Shown here: one piece after another, positions 1 through 11,996 of the stretch
How positions within the stretch are numbered: the stretch's first letter is position 1
Layout: each line of letters opens with the position of its first letter
Source of the DNA: Epiperipatus broadwayi
Lineage: Eukaryota > Onychophora > Udeonychophora > Euonychophora > Peripatidae
Direction: 5' to 3'
NCBI GenBank assembly: GCA_028023455.1
Contig: JAQFVV010013071.1
Location: 186,001 to 250,000, forward strand
Length of the DNA stretch: 64,000 nt
Made by a program: the position numbers and the translations under genes
The notes under the pieces: model-generated
Database searches by the model: none
The model's input: the letters and a program-made list of their open reading frames with translations, nothing else
What the model was told of the DNA's origin: nothing

Positions 1-76
1 CTATCACAGCTTACTTTTGTGAAACAGTTAAAATAGAAATGTAGGTAATATATTTTTACTAAAGGTATTGAACCAC

Positions 77-171
77 TAAACATCACATGATCACCATTTC
101 CTATATGCAAAAACCTTCCTGCATCCATTGATTACTGTGGCTTGCACTGGGTAGCACTACTTTACTGAGAA
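77..171. repeat. Family A hairpin repeat, short deletion derivative
   Basis: The left end reads TAAACATCACATGATCACC, the terminal signature of family A. It runs straight into a piece matching the far end of the other arm (ATCCATTGATTACTGTGG, then a degenerate TAGCACTAC). The same pieces occur in full at 26.6-27.0 kb and 45.8-46.6 kb, so this copy has lost its centre, including the hammerhead-like core. Confidence 0.6.
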
Positions 172-670
172 TTGTACTTATTAAAAAAGTAATTATGGCT
201 CTAGATGCAGAATATTAATATGATACCTATCCCATCATTGGTAATGATATCATATTTTGTTCATATGTTTTATAGTCAGCTTATCTGACTAGCCCAAATT
301 AATCAGGAGCCTTTGTTATATATTTAATAAAGGCTCAATATTAATTTCTAAACCTTGTTTGGTTGGTTGGCTACTTGGTTACTATATTATGGCTGTCTGA
401 AACAAAAATCATAATCAGACTTGTGATCAGTAGAAAAAAAAGATCATAGTTATTTTACCATAATCCCCTTTAAATTTTTATTTGTTATATTTGTATGTAA
501 GTGACTGAAGTGCTTGGAATATTAGGTGAGACATCTTACCTGTGTTAGCTTACCAATGTTATATTGCAATCATGATTTTTCATGATTTGATATCTGGGAT
601 GTTCATTCTCACCTAAGAATAATAAAATACCTATACTTTTATACGAGGGGATAAATAGATTACAAATAAG

Positions 671-780
671 TCGAGCATTGTTAGCCAAGAGGTCAGCACA
701 GCAGCCTTGCAAGCAAGCAGTTGGTTGCAGATGGTTGTTGTGGGTTTGCCTCCTGGCCAATGCTATGACATATGGAAAAA
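671..780 (+). repeat. tRNA-derived SINE-1, degenerate copy
   Basis: The order of blocks matches SINE-1 copies elsewhere in the window: a head like GCATTGGTGG, AGAGGTCAGCACAGC, a CCTTGCAAGCAAGCAGTTG block, and the tail TGCTATGACATATGGAAAAA. The region that should hold the B box is changed by insertion and substitution. No clear target duplication is visible. Confidence 0.65.
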
Positions 781-1189
781 GTATACACAACATTACTTTT
801 TCAATCTTTTTATTATTAGCAAAATGTTCCCCTCCAATGTGATCATTTATCTGATACATTGAGAAGTAGATAATTTAAATTGCAATATGGTGTTTAAAAT
901 ATTTCTTCTCCTCAGTTCTTTATTTGTCTTCTGGATTTTCTATGCAGCACTTCTGATATTGTCACAATTGGAGCAATTGGACATTATGTGTGGATAGCAT
1001 CTTGAGTATTGGCGTTACAATACAGAATCCACATGTTTAGTATGCTTTTGTTTGTGGGCTTTAACTACACTGTAAGCACAACTTCCTTGGTGATGATGTA
1101 ATTGTAAACTTACTTTGATAGACAATGAACTTACATTGACATGCTTTGGCAATGAGCAAAATCAAAGCTATATGGTCACTTAATAATTT

Positions 1190-1411
1190 GTATTAGTCAT
1201 TCATTAAATAGAGATTATTCACTTAATGCATAATATTTCTGTAGTTTAGTTTTCACTACACCACTCTCACAAAAGGTAGGAATTGGTCTCTATCTGCTTT
1301 TAACACCTTGTGGAGAGGTGTAATCATAAACATAAGGTGTTAAAAGCGGTTAGAAACCAGTCCCCACTTCAAGTGAGGGTGGGGTAGTGAAAATTAAAAT
1401 ACAGAAATATT
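1190..1411. repeat. Family B hairpin repeat
   Basis: The core is an inverted repeat with arms 1232-1309 and 1334-1411 and a loop of about 24 bases. The left arm starts AATATTTCTGTAG and the right arm ends with its complement, ACAGAAATATT. The flank GAGATTATTCACTTAATG and the arm blocks TTTTAACACCTTGTGG and CACTACACCACTCTCAC recur at 57.1-59.9 kb. This copy lacks the hammerhead part seen there. Confidence 0.75.
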
Positions 1412-1849
1412 CAATATTTTCAATGGTTGTTAAATATTCATGGGAATCTTTCTATAAACAAACTGCACAGCATTATGAAAAATTAAGTGAGCGCGGGGGG
1501 GGGATAATTTTAGTTTTTTCATATTAATATGTGCAAATATTAAAGTGGATTTATAATTTGAGTAAAAAAAGCAGTTGTAAAATAAGCTTACATATTTATA
1601 ATTAACTAACTTTTCGAAATACTCCATAGAGACACAAACAAAATATATTTATTCTATACAAATATTTTATAAAACAATTTTTTTTTTATAAGTACAGATA
1701 TTTGCCTATGTACACATATATATTAAAGAAAAAAAAATATTTATTTATTTGGAAGCTTATTTGATTTTAAGTCAAATAAATTTGGGATAATTCAAACTAC
1801 TACCTAATTCAAATATTTTTCTCTTATTTTAAATTAAACATATTTAAAA

Positions 1850-2413
1850 TTTATATCAGGTAATTATTTTGTTATGAATACAGAGTTGCATTTTTGTCTT
1901 CTAATTGGAAATATAGATCTTAAATTTCTTTACAAAATCATAAATCAACAAGTTAATGGTAATGATTTAGAGTGTGTTTACGGCCATTTTGAATTCTAAG
2001 ATCACCCAAAACCACCGCTGACATATCCAAGTGATAAATGACATCAAATAGTTCACATGTGGTCACAATATGACCATTCATTACAAAATTGCAATTTACA
2101 TTAAGAATTAAAAAAATTAAAGCACAAATTTTATACATGCTTGATGAAATCACATGACTAAAATATACAAATTATAAAAAATGGGAGGAACGAATACATT
2201 TCAAAATACTAAAAGCTTATAATTTTTAAAATATGAATTTTATTATAATATAGGCCTATAACCACATATTGAAACAATGGCTGAAGCATATTTTACAATT
2301 AATAATAAATCACATTTTATCTTAACATTAGTTGAAAGAATAATTGTCTAAAGTAAAGAATATTAATTTTATAATTAATAAAAAATTAGTAAATCAGATT
2401 TTTTTCTTACCAA
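1850..2413. repeat. Left arm of a large inverted repeat flanking the LINE
   Basis: Blocks here reappear in inverted orientation and mirrored order at 6265-6692: TTATATCAGGTAA, TTTAGAGTGTG, TTTTGAATTCTAAG followed by CACCCAAAACCA, AAAATATGAATTTTATTA, and TTTTATAATTAAT close to TTTCTTACCA. The two arms enclose the LINE at 2861-6145. The simplest reading is one palindromic repeat split by the LINE, although two separate insertions in opposite orientation are possible. Confidence 0.65.
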
Positions 2414-2871
2414 AATGATTATTGTTGTGTGATTCATTTCTCACATGTCATTATGAAGAATTCACATGATCAGATGATTTGAAAATGTCTATAAAAGACA
2501 AATTCAGTAGGCAAATTTCTTCTTAGTAACTTTTTGTAAGAGACATTTTGTAAGAATAATTTAATCTCACATCATCCTGCAATATTATGTTTTTAAAAAT
2601 TATTTTACTTTAATATCATCACTAATGAGAACCAAGCTCTTAACTTTTTAAGGCTACTTGATCTCCACAATGAAGACAATAAAAAGCCATGCACAAAGTG
2701 TGTCGACTACATGGCCGAAAAGCAGAAGAACCATAAGGGTGATTGGGTTTCCACCATAATAAAATCTGTAAATATTTTCTTTAAACATGTTTCCATGTTC
2801 ATTTGTTGATGGTAAAAGTCACTTCAATATTAATAGATAGAAAATAATATATATATATATCATCATCATCA

Positions 2872-5274
2872 TCAACCATTATCAATCCACTGCAGGATGA
2901 AGGTCTCTCCAAGTTTAATCCATCTTCTCCGATCTTTAGCTTCTCTTCTCCAGAACACCCCTGCACATTTTCTTATTTCATCCATCCATCTCACATGTGG
3001 TCTCTTTCTGGGTCTTTTACAATCTCTTAGAATCCAGTTTAAAATTTCAATTGTCCATCCATTATCATCTCTTCTAGCAATATGTCCAGCCCAACTCCAT
3101 TTCAATCTTTTAATTTTTTCAATAAGGTCAGTAACACCTGTTTGTTGTCTTACCCATACATTGCGTTTTCGATCTCTTCTTGTTACTCCCAACATACATC
3201 TCTCCATACCCTTTTGAGTGGTCTGAAGTCTCTGTATTGCTCTTCTATTAAGTGTCCAAGTCTCAGATCCATAAGTAAGAACTGGTAAAACACATTTGTT
3301 AAAAACCATCCTTTTCAAACACATAGGCATATTTACTTTTAGTATTAAGTTATTTCTACCAAAAGCACTCCAACCAAGTTTAATTCTATGATTAATTTCC
3401 TCCTTTATGTTTTCATCTGTATTAATAATCTGACCAAGGTATTTGTAACTGTTAGCTTCTTCTAATTCTTCATAATCAATCTTTATTTTCATATTTTGAG
3501 CAAATCGATTAAACATTACTTTAGTCTTTTTAACATTTATCTTTAGTCCTACTTTTCTACTTTCATCTGCTAACTCCTGCAACATTTCTTGCAGCTCTGA
3601 AGCATTATTTGCAAAAACAACTACATCATCTGCGAAATCTAAATGACTTAAATACTCTCCATTTACTTTCATTCCTTTAGTTTCCCATTTTAATCCACAA
3701 AATACTTCTTGCAGCACTGCTGTAAAGAGTTTTGGAGATATGGAGTCACCTTGTCTTACACCTTTCTCAATGTTGATTTTTCCAGTATCATTATGTAATA
3801 TAATTGTTGCTGTTGCATTTTTATAAATATTCTTTAAAATATGACAATATCCTGGATCTATACCTTGATGATCCAATGCTTTAATCACTGAAGAAATGTG
3901 TATAGAATCGAATGCCTTTTCATAATCTACAAATCCAAAACATAATGACAACTCATATTCGTTTGTCCTTTCTATGACTTCTCTCAATACCTGGATATGA
4001 TCTATTGTACTAAAACCACTTTTAAATCCAGCTTGTTCTCTTGGTTGGTGGAAATCCAAAGTTCTCTGTAGACGAGTTGTAATTATCTTGGTAAAAATTT
4101 TATATAAAACTGATAAAAGGCTGATAGGTCTGTAATTTCTAATATGTTCTTTATCACCTTTTTTAAATATTAATATTATTACTGCATTCTTCCAATCTCC
4201 CCGTACATCTTTATCATTTAGACATTTGGTATATAACTTTGCTAAAATTGTTTCTATTTTTTCACCTGCTTCTTTTAATATATCAATTATAATTCCATCA
4301 TTTCCTGGAGCCTTTCCTTTCTTCATACACTTAATTTCATGTCTCACTTTTTTATTTAAAATTCTGGGCAATTCGGAAGATGTAATAGATATAGGATGTA
4401 CTTGTTCTTTATTACTATATAATTCTTGATAAAAATCTTCTACCAATTTCATGATGTCATCTCTCTTTTTAGTAATAATTCCATCTTTTTTTCTAATTGC
4501 AGATATAAATTTCCTACCAATACCAAAATGTTGTTTAACATTCTTGAGACTTTTATTTTCTTCTACAGCTTTTTTTGCTATTTCACAGTTATACACTCTT
4601 ATATTATTTTCAACTCTTTTCCGTACCATTTTACAAAATTCGAGATATTCAATTCTTTTTAATACATCATTTTTGTATATCTTCATATTCCTTCTTTTCT
4701 TCATAAATTCTCTAGTCTCAGTAGAAATTTTATTAGTCAATTGCTGCTTTTTTCTACCAGCTATGTTTGTTGCAGTTTTTAAAAGTGTATCAGTTATTTT
4801 CATATTAATTTCATTCAAATCTGTATCATGTTCAAAATCTCCTAACACTTGAAACCTATTTGTAAGTTCTAATTTAAATTCATTAGAATGTTTCTGAAGA
4901 TTAGGAATATCAACTGTAAATATTGTTTTTCTTAATAAGTTTTGTCTCTCTAGTTTTACATTAACATGTAACTTACACCTTACTAATCGATGATCACTTC
5001 CTGTGTTAAATTTATTAAGAACATTACAATCTTGAAATATGTATTTTCTGTTAGTCAAAATATAATCCAATTCTGCTGTACCTTCATTTGGATGCTTCCA
5101 TGTCCATTTCCTTTTAACATTTTTCTCAAAAAATGAATTCATAATATAAAGTTTTTCTTTTTCTGCAAACTCCATAAGTCTATGTCCTCTCTCATTTCTA
5201 TTACCATAACCAAAATTACCTACAGCAATTTCATCTTTCATTTGTCTACCAATTCTAGCATTAAAGTCTCCCAT
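2872..5274 (-). CDS. LINE ORF2-like protein: endonuclease C-terminal half plus reverse transcriptase
   Basis: The 800-residue open frame begins inside the endonuclease domain. Residues 1-9 (MGDFNARIG) hold the catalytic GDFN motif and 93-98 (SDHRLV) the terminal SDH motif. The reverse transcriptase follows with GKAPGNDGI (320-328), YRPISLL (381-387), motif A VDYEKAFDS (449-457), motif B GVRQGDSISP (505-514), motif C FADD (547-550), GLKIN (576-580) and KYLG (611-614). The C-terminal part carries AGHIARRDD and RWMDEIRK and has no CCHC knuckle. All catalytic aspartates are present. The real start lies upstream in a shifted frame, so this annotated methionine is not the natural initiator. Such enzymes nick DNA and copy their RNA at the nick. 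Confidence 0.88.
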   Translation of the reverse strand: MGDFNARIGRQMKDEIAVGNFGYGNRNERGHRLMEFAEKEKLYIMNSFFEKNVKRKWTWKHPNEGTAELDYILTNRKYIFQDCNVLNKFNTGSDHRLVRCKLHVNVKLERQNLLRKTIFTVDIPNLQKHSNEFKLELTNRFQVLGDFEHDTDLNEINMKITDTLLKTATNIAGRKKQQLTNKISTETREFMKKRRNMKIYKNDVLKRIEYLEFCKMVRKRVENNIRVYNCEIAKKAVEENKSLKNVKQHFGIGRKFISAIRKKDGIITKKRDDIMKLVEDFYQELYSNKEQVHPISITSSELPRILNKKVRHEIKCMKKGKAPGNDGIIIDILKEAGEKIETILAKLYTKCLNDKDVRGDWKNAVIILIFKKGDKEHIRNYRPISLLSVLYKIFTKIITTRLQRTLDFHQPREQAGFKSGFSTIDHIQVLREVIERTNEYELSLCFGFVDYEKAFDSIHISSVIKALDHQGIDPGYCHILKNIYKNATATIILHNDTGKINIEKGVRQGDSISPKLFTAVLQEVFCGLKWETKGMKVNGEYLSHLDFADDVVVFANNASELQEMLQELADESRKVGLKINVKKTKVMFNRFAQNMKIKIDYEELEEANSYKYLGQIINTDENIKEEINHRIKLGWSAFGRNNLILKVNMPMCLKRMVFNKCVLPVLTYGSETWTLNRRAIQRLQTTQKGMERCMLGVTRRDRKRNVWVRQQTGVTDLIEKIKRLKWSWAGHIARRDDNGWTIEILNWILRDCKRPRKRPHVRWMDEIRKCAGVFWRREAKDRRRWIKLGETFILQWIDNG

Positions 5275-5700
5275 AACAATTTTAAAATGTTATTTACTCT
5301 TATCAAAAGCCTTTGTACATCCATATAAAAATCTCCTACTACTTCATCACTATGAGAACTTGTTGGGGCATAAACCTGAATTATCTGCATTTGGTATCTG
5401 CTATTAAGTTGTATAACTAATCTTGCCACTCTGTCCGATACACCATCATCTCCACAATATTGTTCTTCCACTTTTTATTTATAATGAATCCTACTCCACT
5501 TGTATTTCCAATATGTGTGCCTTTATAATAGAGTATATGTCCACTTTTTAAATCAATTGTTTCTTCTCCTTTTCTTCTAACTTCACAAAGTCCAATAATG
5601 TCCCATTTAATATGACAGTTCTTCTAATTCTTGCAATCTTCCTTCACTTGAATCTGCAGTTGTAAGTACCTAAATAAAAAGTCGTCATCAAGTGGCAGCC
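5275..5700 (-). pseudogene. N-terminal endonuclease part of the LINE, broken by frameshifts
   Basis: Minus-strand translation shows endonuclease pieces in different frames: GTYNCR near 5680, WDIIGLCEVRRKGEE near 5600, a stretch with GVGFIINKKW near 5490, then MQIIQVYAPTSSHSDE near 5380. The last piece runs one frame away from the main ORF, which resumes at 5274. At least two frameshifts therefore separate the start of the domain from the reverse transcriptase. The order and motifs (GTYN, GLCE, QVYAPT) match APE-type LINE endonucleases. Confidence 0.75.
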
Positions 5701-6145
5701 TGGGTCCGCAATCAGGGGATTCTTAGCACCCTCTGCCTTCGGCCACCAACCGCTGCCTTGGTTGGTGACTTTACAGCCTCCTGGGAATAAGGGCCATGCT
5801 TTATTTTTGTCTGTCATAATTGTATATATGTATTGGAAAAATATTTATCATTTACACAAACATTCATTCTGCCTTATCAGGCACTGAGAAGAAAGACGAT
5901 GGTGTTTCTTGATCTTAAACTCAGAGGTAAAAAGCCAATAAACTCACCACGCTGGCTAATGTGTGGTGGTGAGCAGCCCATCCATGTTTGTATACTATAT
6001 GAATAATCACATAGTAATAACAGCTGCAACGACAAGAACGTATGGAGTGGACATTAGGAATTTGCCCTGCTCGGTTCCTTTAAGGCCTCCAAGAGGAATC
6101 AAAGGGTCTCCTTTCAGTTAATAGCAAATTCCTTTTTGCAGCCAT
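5701..6145 (-). other. Putative 5' untranslated region of the LINE
   Basis: This stretch is noticeably less AT-rich than its surroundings and lies directly upstream of the first endonuclease residues. Parts of it (TAAAAAGCCAATAAACTCAC, AATAATCACATAGTAATA, GAGTGGACATTAG) align with diverged sequence at 15540-15700, which lies just beyond a diverged LINE 3' end. Co-occurrence in two places supports its belonging to the element. An internal promoter is expected for such elements but I cannot identify one. Confidence 0.55.
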
Positions 6146-6264
6146 ATATATATATATATCAATTTCAAGAGCCCATAAGGACCTCACATGATCAAGTGTA
6201 GATCCAATATCTATGTCAGGAGATCGTATGTAACAAAGGAATCATGCAATAGCATACTTTCTTT

Positions 6265-6692
6265 CTGGTAAGAAAAATTTCGATTAATTATAAAATTAAT
6301 GTGTTTTATTTTAACATGAGGTTATAGGAATATATTGTAATAACATTCATATTTTAGAAGTTAGAAGCGTTTATTATTTCAAAATTATAATCTTGGTTTG
6401 GTCAGACTTTGCATTTTTTGAACAATACTTTGTATTGTCAAAAGCATCCTTACCCTCCTCTGCGTACTTCGGTGCTTTGTGCTGTCGTTATTGTAATAAA
6501 ATTCATATTTTAGAAGTTATAAATTTTTAGTATTTAGATTGCCCTCAGTGCCATTTTGAATTCCAAGTACTGCCCAAAATCACTGTTGACACATCCAAGC
6601 ATCCCTGTCAGCACTGGTTTTGGGTGGTCCTTAGAATTCAAGAAGGCTTTGTGCACACTCTAAATTAGTACCAGTTATTTTACCTGATATAG
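6265..6692. repeat. Right arm of the large inverted repeat flanking the LINE
   Basis: This is the reverse complement counterpart of 1850-2413, running from TGGTAAGAAAAATTTCG to TTACCTGATATA. It contains two direct copies of a block ending ATTCATATTTTAGAAGTTA (about 6334-6362 and 6490-6518) that is single in the left arm, so this arm has an internal duplication of about 156 bp. Confidence 0.65.
6550..6647. repeat. Local hairpin inside the right arm
   Basis: GCCATTTTGAATTCCAAG faces its complement, TTAGAATTCAAGAAGGC, across about 18 bases, with CCCAAAATCACTGTTGACA opposite TGTCAGCACTGGTTTTGGG. Only one of the two halves is present in the left arm at about 1990-2035, so the second half was gained here or lost there. 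Confidence 0.65.
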
Positions 6693-9600
6693 TTTCAGCT
6701 ATTACAATTAATTCTTAAGAAGAGACACTCAGTCTGCTTCTATCTGCTATATTGAAGTATGTCCTTCCAATGCCCTTAAATTTTCTTCTTTATTCAGGCT
6801 ACCCTCTTTATAAAACTGGATTTTTAATAATACTAATTATTTTAATTTAGCTCATATGTAATTTAGCAGTAGTCTAGAAAACAAACAAAAATAATAAAGC
6901 AAAAAACAACAACAACAAAGTTGTAGAAAAACACAAAGAAAGCAAGCCCATTAAACAAACAAAAATAATAAAACAAAGACAAACAAACAAAATAACTCAA
7001 CAAAGATATAGAGAAAGACAAAGAAAACAAGTCTAGAAAACAAACAAAATATTGATATCAGATTTGAGATCTTTTAATTAAAGAATGAAAATGTTGTTGC
7101 TCAACCTTATTGTGTCCAATGAGGCGAATACAAAATTTCATTTTTTACTTTGCCAGATATGTAAAAAATGAAGAGAGGATAAGAAGAATAGTGATAATTG
7201 AGTCAGTAATTATTTATTTAATATTTGGATATTTTTCAGAACTATTGACAAAATATCATAAAGGAACCTATGGAGATCCAATCACAAGATAGGTTCATAA
7301 TAACTTTACTAAGAATTTCAATTCTCCTACTTTAGCCATATATAACTGTGGCCCACTGTTTGTTCACATAATGGTTATTAAAGTTTTTTATGAAATAGAT
7401 GAGTGTAACGATTATGGATTGTCCTGAATCTATTAATGAGAAGTATCTAAGAAGTTCCAATCCAATGGGCTTTATTGTTGGATCTGGAAGATTTTTTTTT
7501 AATGCTAAAGTTCTTTGATTGTAGTTTTTTGGTTAAACATCTAAATAGAGAATTTTGATTTGAGATGAGATTTAGGTAATAAAATTTAACTTGTTGAAAA
7601 ATTTGATACATTTTCTGTGAGACAGCTTCTTTCTTGATATCTAGTAGAGAAATTTATGAACAGAAAGCCACTGCATTAAAGTCGACTTAAGTACGCGAGT
7701 GATATTTTTCATATTATCCAAACGTTTGTGCAAACCAAACTTTTCTCAAACAGGGGGTTAGTAATTAGCACCAGATAATCCTAGAACTAAGGGACTGTTT
7801 GTAGCTCCAAATAATACCAGCCAGCTTTCTGGAAATGAGGAAAATAAATAAGGCTGTGATCCAAAGTTATTCCTGTACAGCAGGATTTGAATTATATTCC
7901 AATCTATTGTTGCAAAAGGTTATGGTTCATATGAGATCTTCCAATGTTGCTTAGATGAATAATTGAGATATATTGTATTAAGAATAAGATGTCATTCTTT
8001 CTTTGAAGATTTCCAATCTGTTCATATCTTTAAAGAAATACTTCTCTCTTTGAGTAGTTACAGCAATATCATCAGCAGAAAAGAATTTCCTGCATTCTGG
8101 TTTCTGGAAGATTATTGATATATATGTTAAAGTAAGATGAAAGAACTGAACATTGTGGTTGACCATTCTGAATAATGTATACATTATCGCTTATTGCCAT
8201 TAGAATTTTTTTTTTATTGAAGAACATTAATTCCCGGTGAGTAGTTAAACATAAAACTTTACTGATCTGTAGATAGATATGTTTTAACTATTAGAAATAG
8301 AATAGTTTCAGTATGAAGAATATTATTGAATAGTTTATCAATTATGCCTTGGTTTTAGGTTTAAATACTTAAAGATGCTGGATGTAATGCTCCTGGAGCC
8401 TTTTCTGATTTAAGACAATTAACATCTCCAGATTTTATCAGATTTATATTAGAGGTTCATTGTGAAAAGGAAGCTTAAAATTATGTTCTAATGATGTTTT
8501 TTTTCTTTCTATCAATCTTGGATTTGGAAGTCTGATATATAAGATTGTCAACCCGATGAGAAGTGATAGTAATAGATCTTTTAAATGTAATTTTAATCTA
8601 CCAAATATTCATAAAAATGATGACGGTCCTTACAATCATATCTTCCAAAGTTTTCTTCTACCTGATTTTTCTACAATTTTCTGGAATCATCCAGTTTGTA
8701 AGCAATTTCTGGACTTTTAGTAGATAAAAATTACTATAAAGAATATTGCTGTCCAACCTGAAATGAATTTTGATAACCATGAAGAATGGACTATTTAGCA
8801 GATATTGTTCATCGAGTTTACTAAATTTGTCATAGCAAGAAGGAATTGGAGAGATTCTATTAATATTTTGTCAAGATAGCTAGTATATCAATTTCAGTTA
8901 ACTTTGCTTAAATTCTATCTAGGTTTCAATTGTAATGAGGTTAAAGAATAATTTACAATCAATGGTAAGCAAATTTCCGCGTAAATTCAAGAGCCCATTG
9001 TAAGTTTATGGAATTGAAACAAACAGTTAGTAATAGTTATGTGACAGTTTGGGAAATGAATAGCCTGGCATAATTGAAGATACCTAGCTGGAGTTAATAT
9101 GCATATCAAGAGTTACTAACATCAACAGATACACATCCAAAATGTAAACCCAAGTGTAGATTTTAGAGATACAAAACTGTGATGTATATATAGAAAGAAA
9201 TGTTAATTGAAAGAAAGATGGTTCTCATGTGAGTTTGCAAAGATGTAAAGCATTACTAAATGATTGCTTATGACCTATCTTCTTTCAAATTTCTTTTAGT
9301 CAAAATCAGAGTCAAAAAACTTTTCACACACACACACACATATATATATATGTATATTTGAGAATCTATAGTTTTTTTTACATATTTTTTTCTGTATATT
9401 TATACATTTATCTTTGGATTATTTCAAACACATCAAGATCAGATTAAAAATCACGGTAATCCAAAGCGGATTTATTCTTGCACGTACACATTTATAAATA
9501 AAAAAATAAAATGTTAATTTATTTTATAAATTATGCAGTCTATTAATTGCGTCAATGATTATTTAATATTTTCAGAACTTGTTTGAATAAATAATAATTA

Positions 9601-9880
9601 CACGATCATAGATTTTTTTAATGTTATAATTATTAATAAAGCTAGCATTTGTTATAATACTTGAAGGTAGATAGGATTTGTAAAATTTTGGATATATAAA
9701 TTGCTATAAAATGCTTGCGTTATTATTAAATTGTCATATAATTAAGACAAACAGAAATATATAGTAATGTAATTACTGCTACTATTTTAAAAATAAAGGA
9801 TTACTTTGTATTATTATGTTGAATACAAATAAGAAATTTACCTTAAATACCAAACATAATATGTTTATAGTTAAAACAAG
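6693..9880. other. AT-rich stretch without recognisable genes
   Basis: There is a low-complexity CAAA/AAACAAACA-rich tract at about 6880-7050 and a short CA then TA run near 9330. I see no coding domain, SINE or paired repeat here. Confidence 0.5.
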
Positions 9881-10075
9881 AGTCATAGATCACATGACCC
9901 AATTCTCTTAAGCTTGTGAGATATAAACAATGAGCATTGCCAATTGCTCAACAACCTTTGTGGTAATGCTTAGTCAGAGAAAGCATTTAAAATATCTCTG
10001 TCAGGAACGTCCTCCCCCCCCCAACCTCTGAACATAGTTTCGTGCTTTGGCACTTCTCAGAGTTTCATAGGTTAT
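9881..10075 (+). repeat. Family J repeat with degraded hammerhead (core on minus)
   Basis: The left end reads AGTCATAGATCACATGACCC, the terminal signature shared with families A and others. The rest matches the reverse complement of 17625-17809: TTAAGCTTGTGAGATATAAAC, CAATTGCTCAACAA and CATTTAAAATATCTCT. On the minus strand about 10020-10068 holds CUGAGAA, stem GUGC/GCAC around CAAA, then GAAA. G8 of the core is changed to A, so this copy should not cleave. Confidence 0.6.
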
Positions 10076-11810
10076 CAGGATAATTTTTAATGAAATAATT
10101 TTTTTTTGCATTGCCTAATAAATGAATATTTATTTTAATCTTATCTGATATTTAGTCATGCCATATTATAAGAAACAAGACAAAACTTATGGAAAGGAGT
10201 TTCTTGCTGTTAGATAATATCTATATCTTTCTTATCCAAGACATACTGTTAATACTGGTCATAAATTAAACATGAGTTAATCTATAAGTTTTGATAAATA
10301 AATTTAAGGGATTATATGATCTGTGGATTTTAAATTGTTCAGTTGTTCACAATACTAGTTGAATGAAGCCTAGGACTATATTTCACCAAATATTACTGCC
10401 AATACTTACCCTAAATTAAATTTAGTTAATCTGTAATAAATTTTGATGGATAAATTGAGTAATTTCATGTCAATTTTAAATTAAGCCTAGTTGATAGAAT
10501 GACTTACAACTGAACTGAGTTTAAATGCTGTTCAAAGCCAATTATTTTGCAAACCTTGTGAAACCATAATCAATTCATCTTGCTGTTAAATATTGATTAG
10601 TAAATAGTTATACAACTTATTAAATAGAGGGAGATAATCCTAGGTTAATCTGTATTAATCAGAGAGAAAAGTTGATACACTTTCTGTTATGATTGTACTT
10701 TTTTCATGACTTTTTTAGTATATGTAAAGAGTTTTGTGATTTAATAGCATATATATCTGCCAATTGGAAGTTGTTTCCAAGTATCAACACTTCTAACAAA
10801 GATTAAGATTTTTTTGTAGTTAACCAGCTCATTTGTTATCCACATGTATTGACTAGTTTTAGCTAGAAGATAGACATGGAAAGAAAACTGCTGGTAGCTG
10901 ACTAATCTAGTAAGTTTATTGTTCTTTGTGATGAGTTATTGTTGAGGTCTTTGGCCTGCAATATTTAAGGTTATTTTACATACAACTACTATCCACCCTA
11001 GATAATTACTTTAATAATTATTACTAATCATTTTTAAAGCTAGGCATTATTATTCTTAGTCTGGCTACTCACTTTAAACTTAAGATGAATATGTATATTA
11101 TTATCAAACATTCCAACTTTAGAATGCAATTGTACTAATAATAACATTGATAATTACTGATTAAACATAACCTTAGTCAAGTGATGAATGCTGCTTTAGC
11201 ATGAAATGCATCTGGGAATCATTTGCATTTTTTAGATGCCTTTGTAAATATATAAAGGATATAAATGGATAAATGTAAGTATGTCTTTTTAATATGGTAT
11301 GATTGATAAAGAGGCAGTACAATGATTTCATTTTTAGAAGATTGAAAGTTTCATTACGTAGTAACCTGTTGACCTTCTTTTTTTTTTTAACTCCTGAGGA
11401 TTTTTTTTCTTAAGGATTGCAGTTTTTTCTTTTTTTTAAGATTGTTTTTCCACTATTGTAAAAGTAGTTATGATTATTATTATTTAAAGTGGCTTCATTT
11501 AATAGAAATTATATTCTAGATATTATGAGGTGAACTTAAAACATCACTATTATTTAAATATAATATTAGAAGAATGATTTTTATCAACGATTTTCTGCCT
11601 ATAACATAACTTATTTTTAAATACAATTTTTAAAAATACATAATTCGTTTTTTAAATGATTTGAATTTAATATAATGCACTTAAAATTACTTAATTATTT
11701 ATTAAAATTAGATGAGTCTTCGTTTGTTAGAAATGAAATAAAAGTCTACTTATATTTTAATATTTGTCAATTCCATTTTATACATATAATCAAAATACTT
11801 CAGAGTCAAT
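10076..11810. other. AT-rich stretch with one hammerhead relic
   Basis: Apart from the relic at 11171-11225, I see only poly-T and AT-rich sequence with no coding signal. Confidence 0.5.
11171..11225 (+). ncRNA. Hammerhead ribozyme relic (family B/C type)
   Basis: The order is GUGAUGA (11181-11187), a perfect five-pair hairpin AUGCU/AGCAU, GAAA (11203-11206), then a minimal stem III AUGCAU and C at 11212. The first core base is G in place of C3, which should abolish cleavage. The layout matches the intact copy at 36859-36913. Confidence 0.5.
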
Positions 11811-11996
11811 ACTAAAAAATTCAAAATGCCTATATAAAATAAAAATAAAATCTTCGCTGGCTATAGTGAAGATTTTAGTTTAATTTTATATTGACATTGA
11901 TTTTTTTTAGATAACAAAGTGCCATAAACTGATTATAAACTTTATTTTTATTTTATATATAGAGCTTGCAAAACAAACTCTTAACAAGTTTTATAG

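Larger units (their letters stand above)
2861..6145 (-). mobile_element. RTE-like non-LTR retrotransposon (LINE), nearly full length
   Basis: Reading on the minus strand there is a 5' region (about 6145-5700), an apurinic-type endonuclease, a reverse transcriptase, and a short 3' end closing in a (GATGAT)n run at 2861-2873, immediately next to the stop codon. A simple-repeat tail and almost no 3' UTR fit RTE-type LINEs. The endonuclease N-terminus is broken by frameshifts, so this copy is probably inactive. Fragments of the same family lie at 15311-15720, 35276-35322 and 36180-36538. The 5' limit is inferred from the GC-richer 5680-6140 stretch and from its partial match at 15.5-15.7 kb. Confidence 0.85.

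Noticed and set aside
2897-4852. Plus-strand frames over the LINE
   Set aside because: They are shadows of the reverse transcriptase frame on the minus strand and show no domain.
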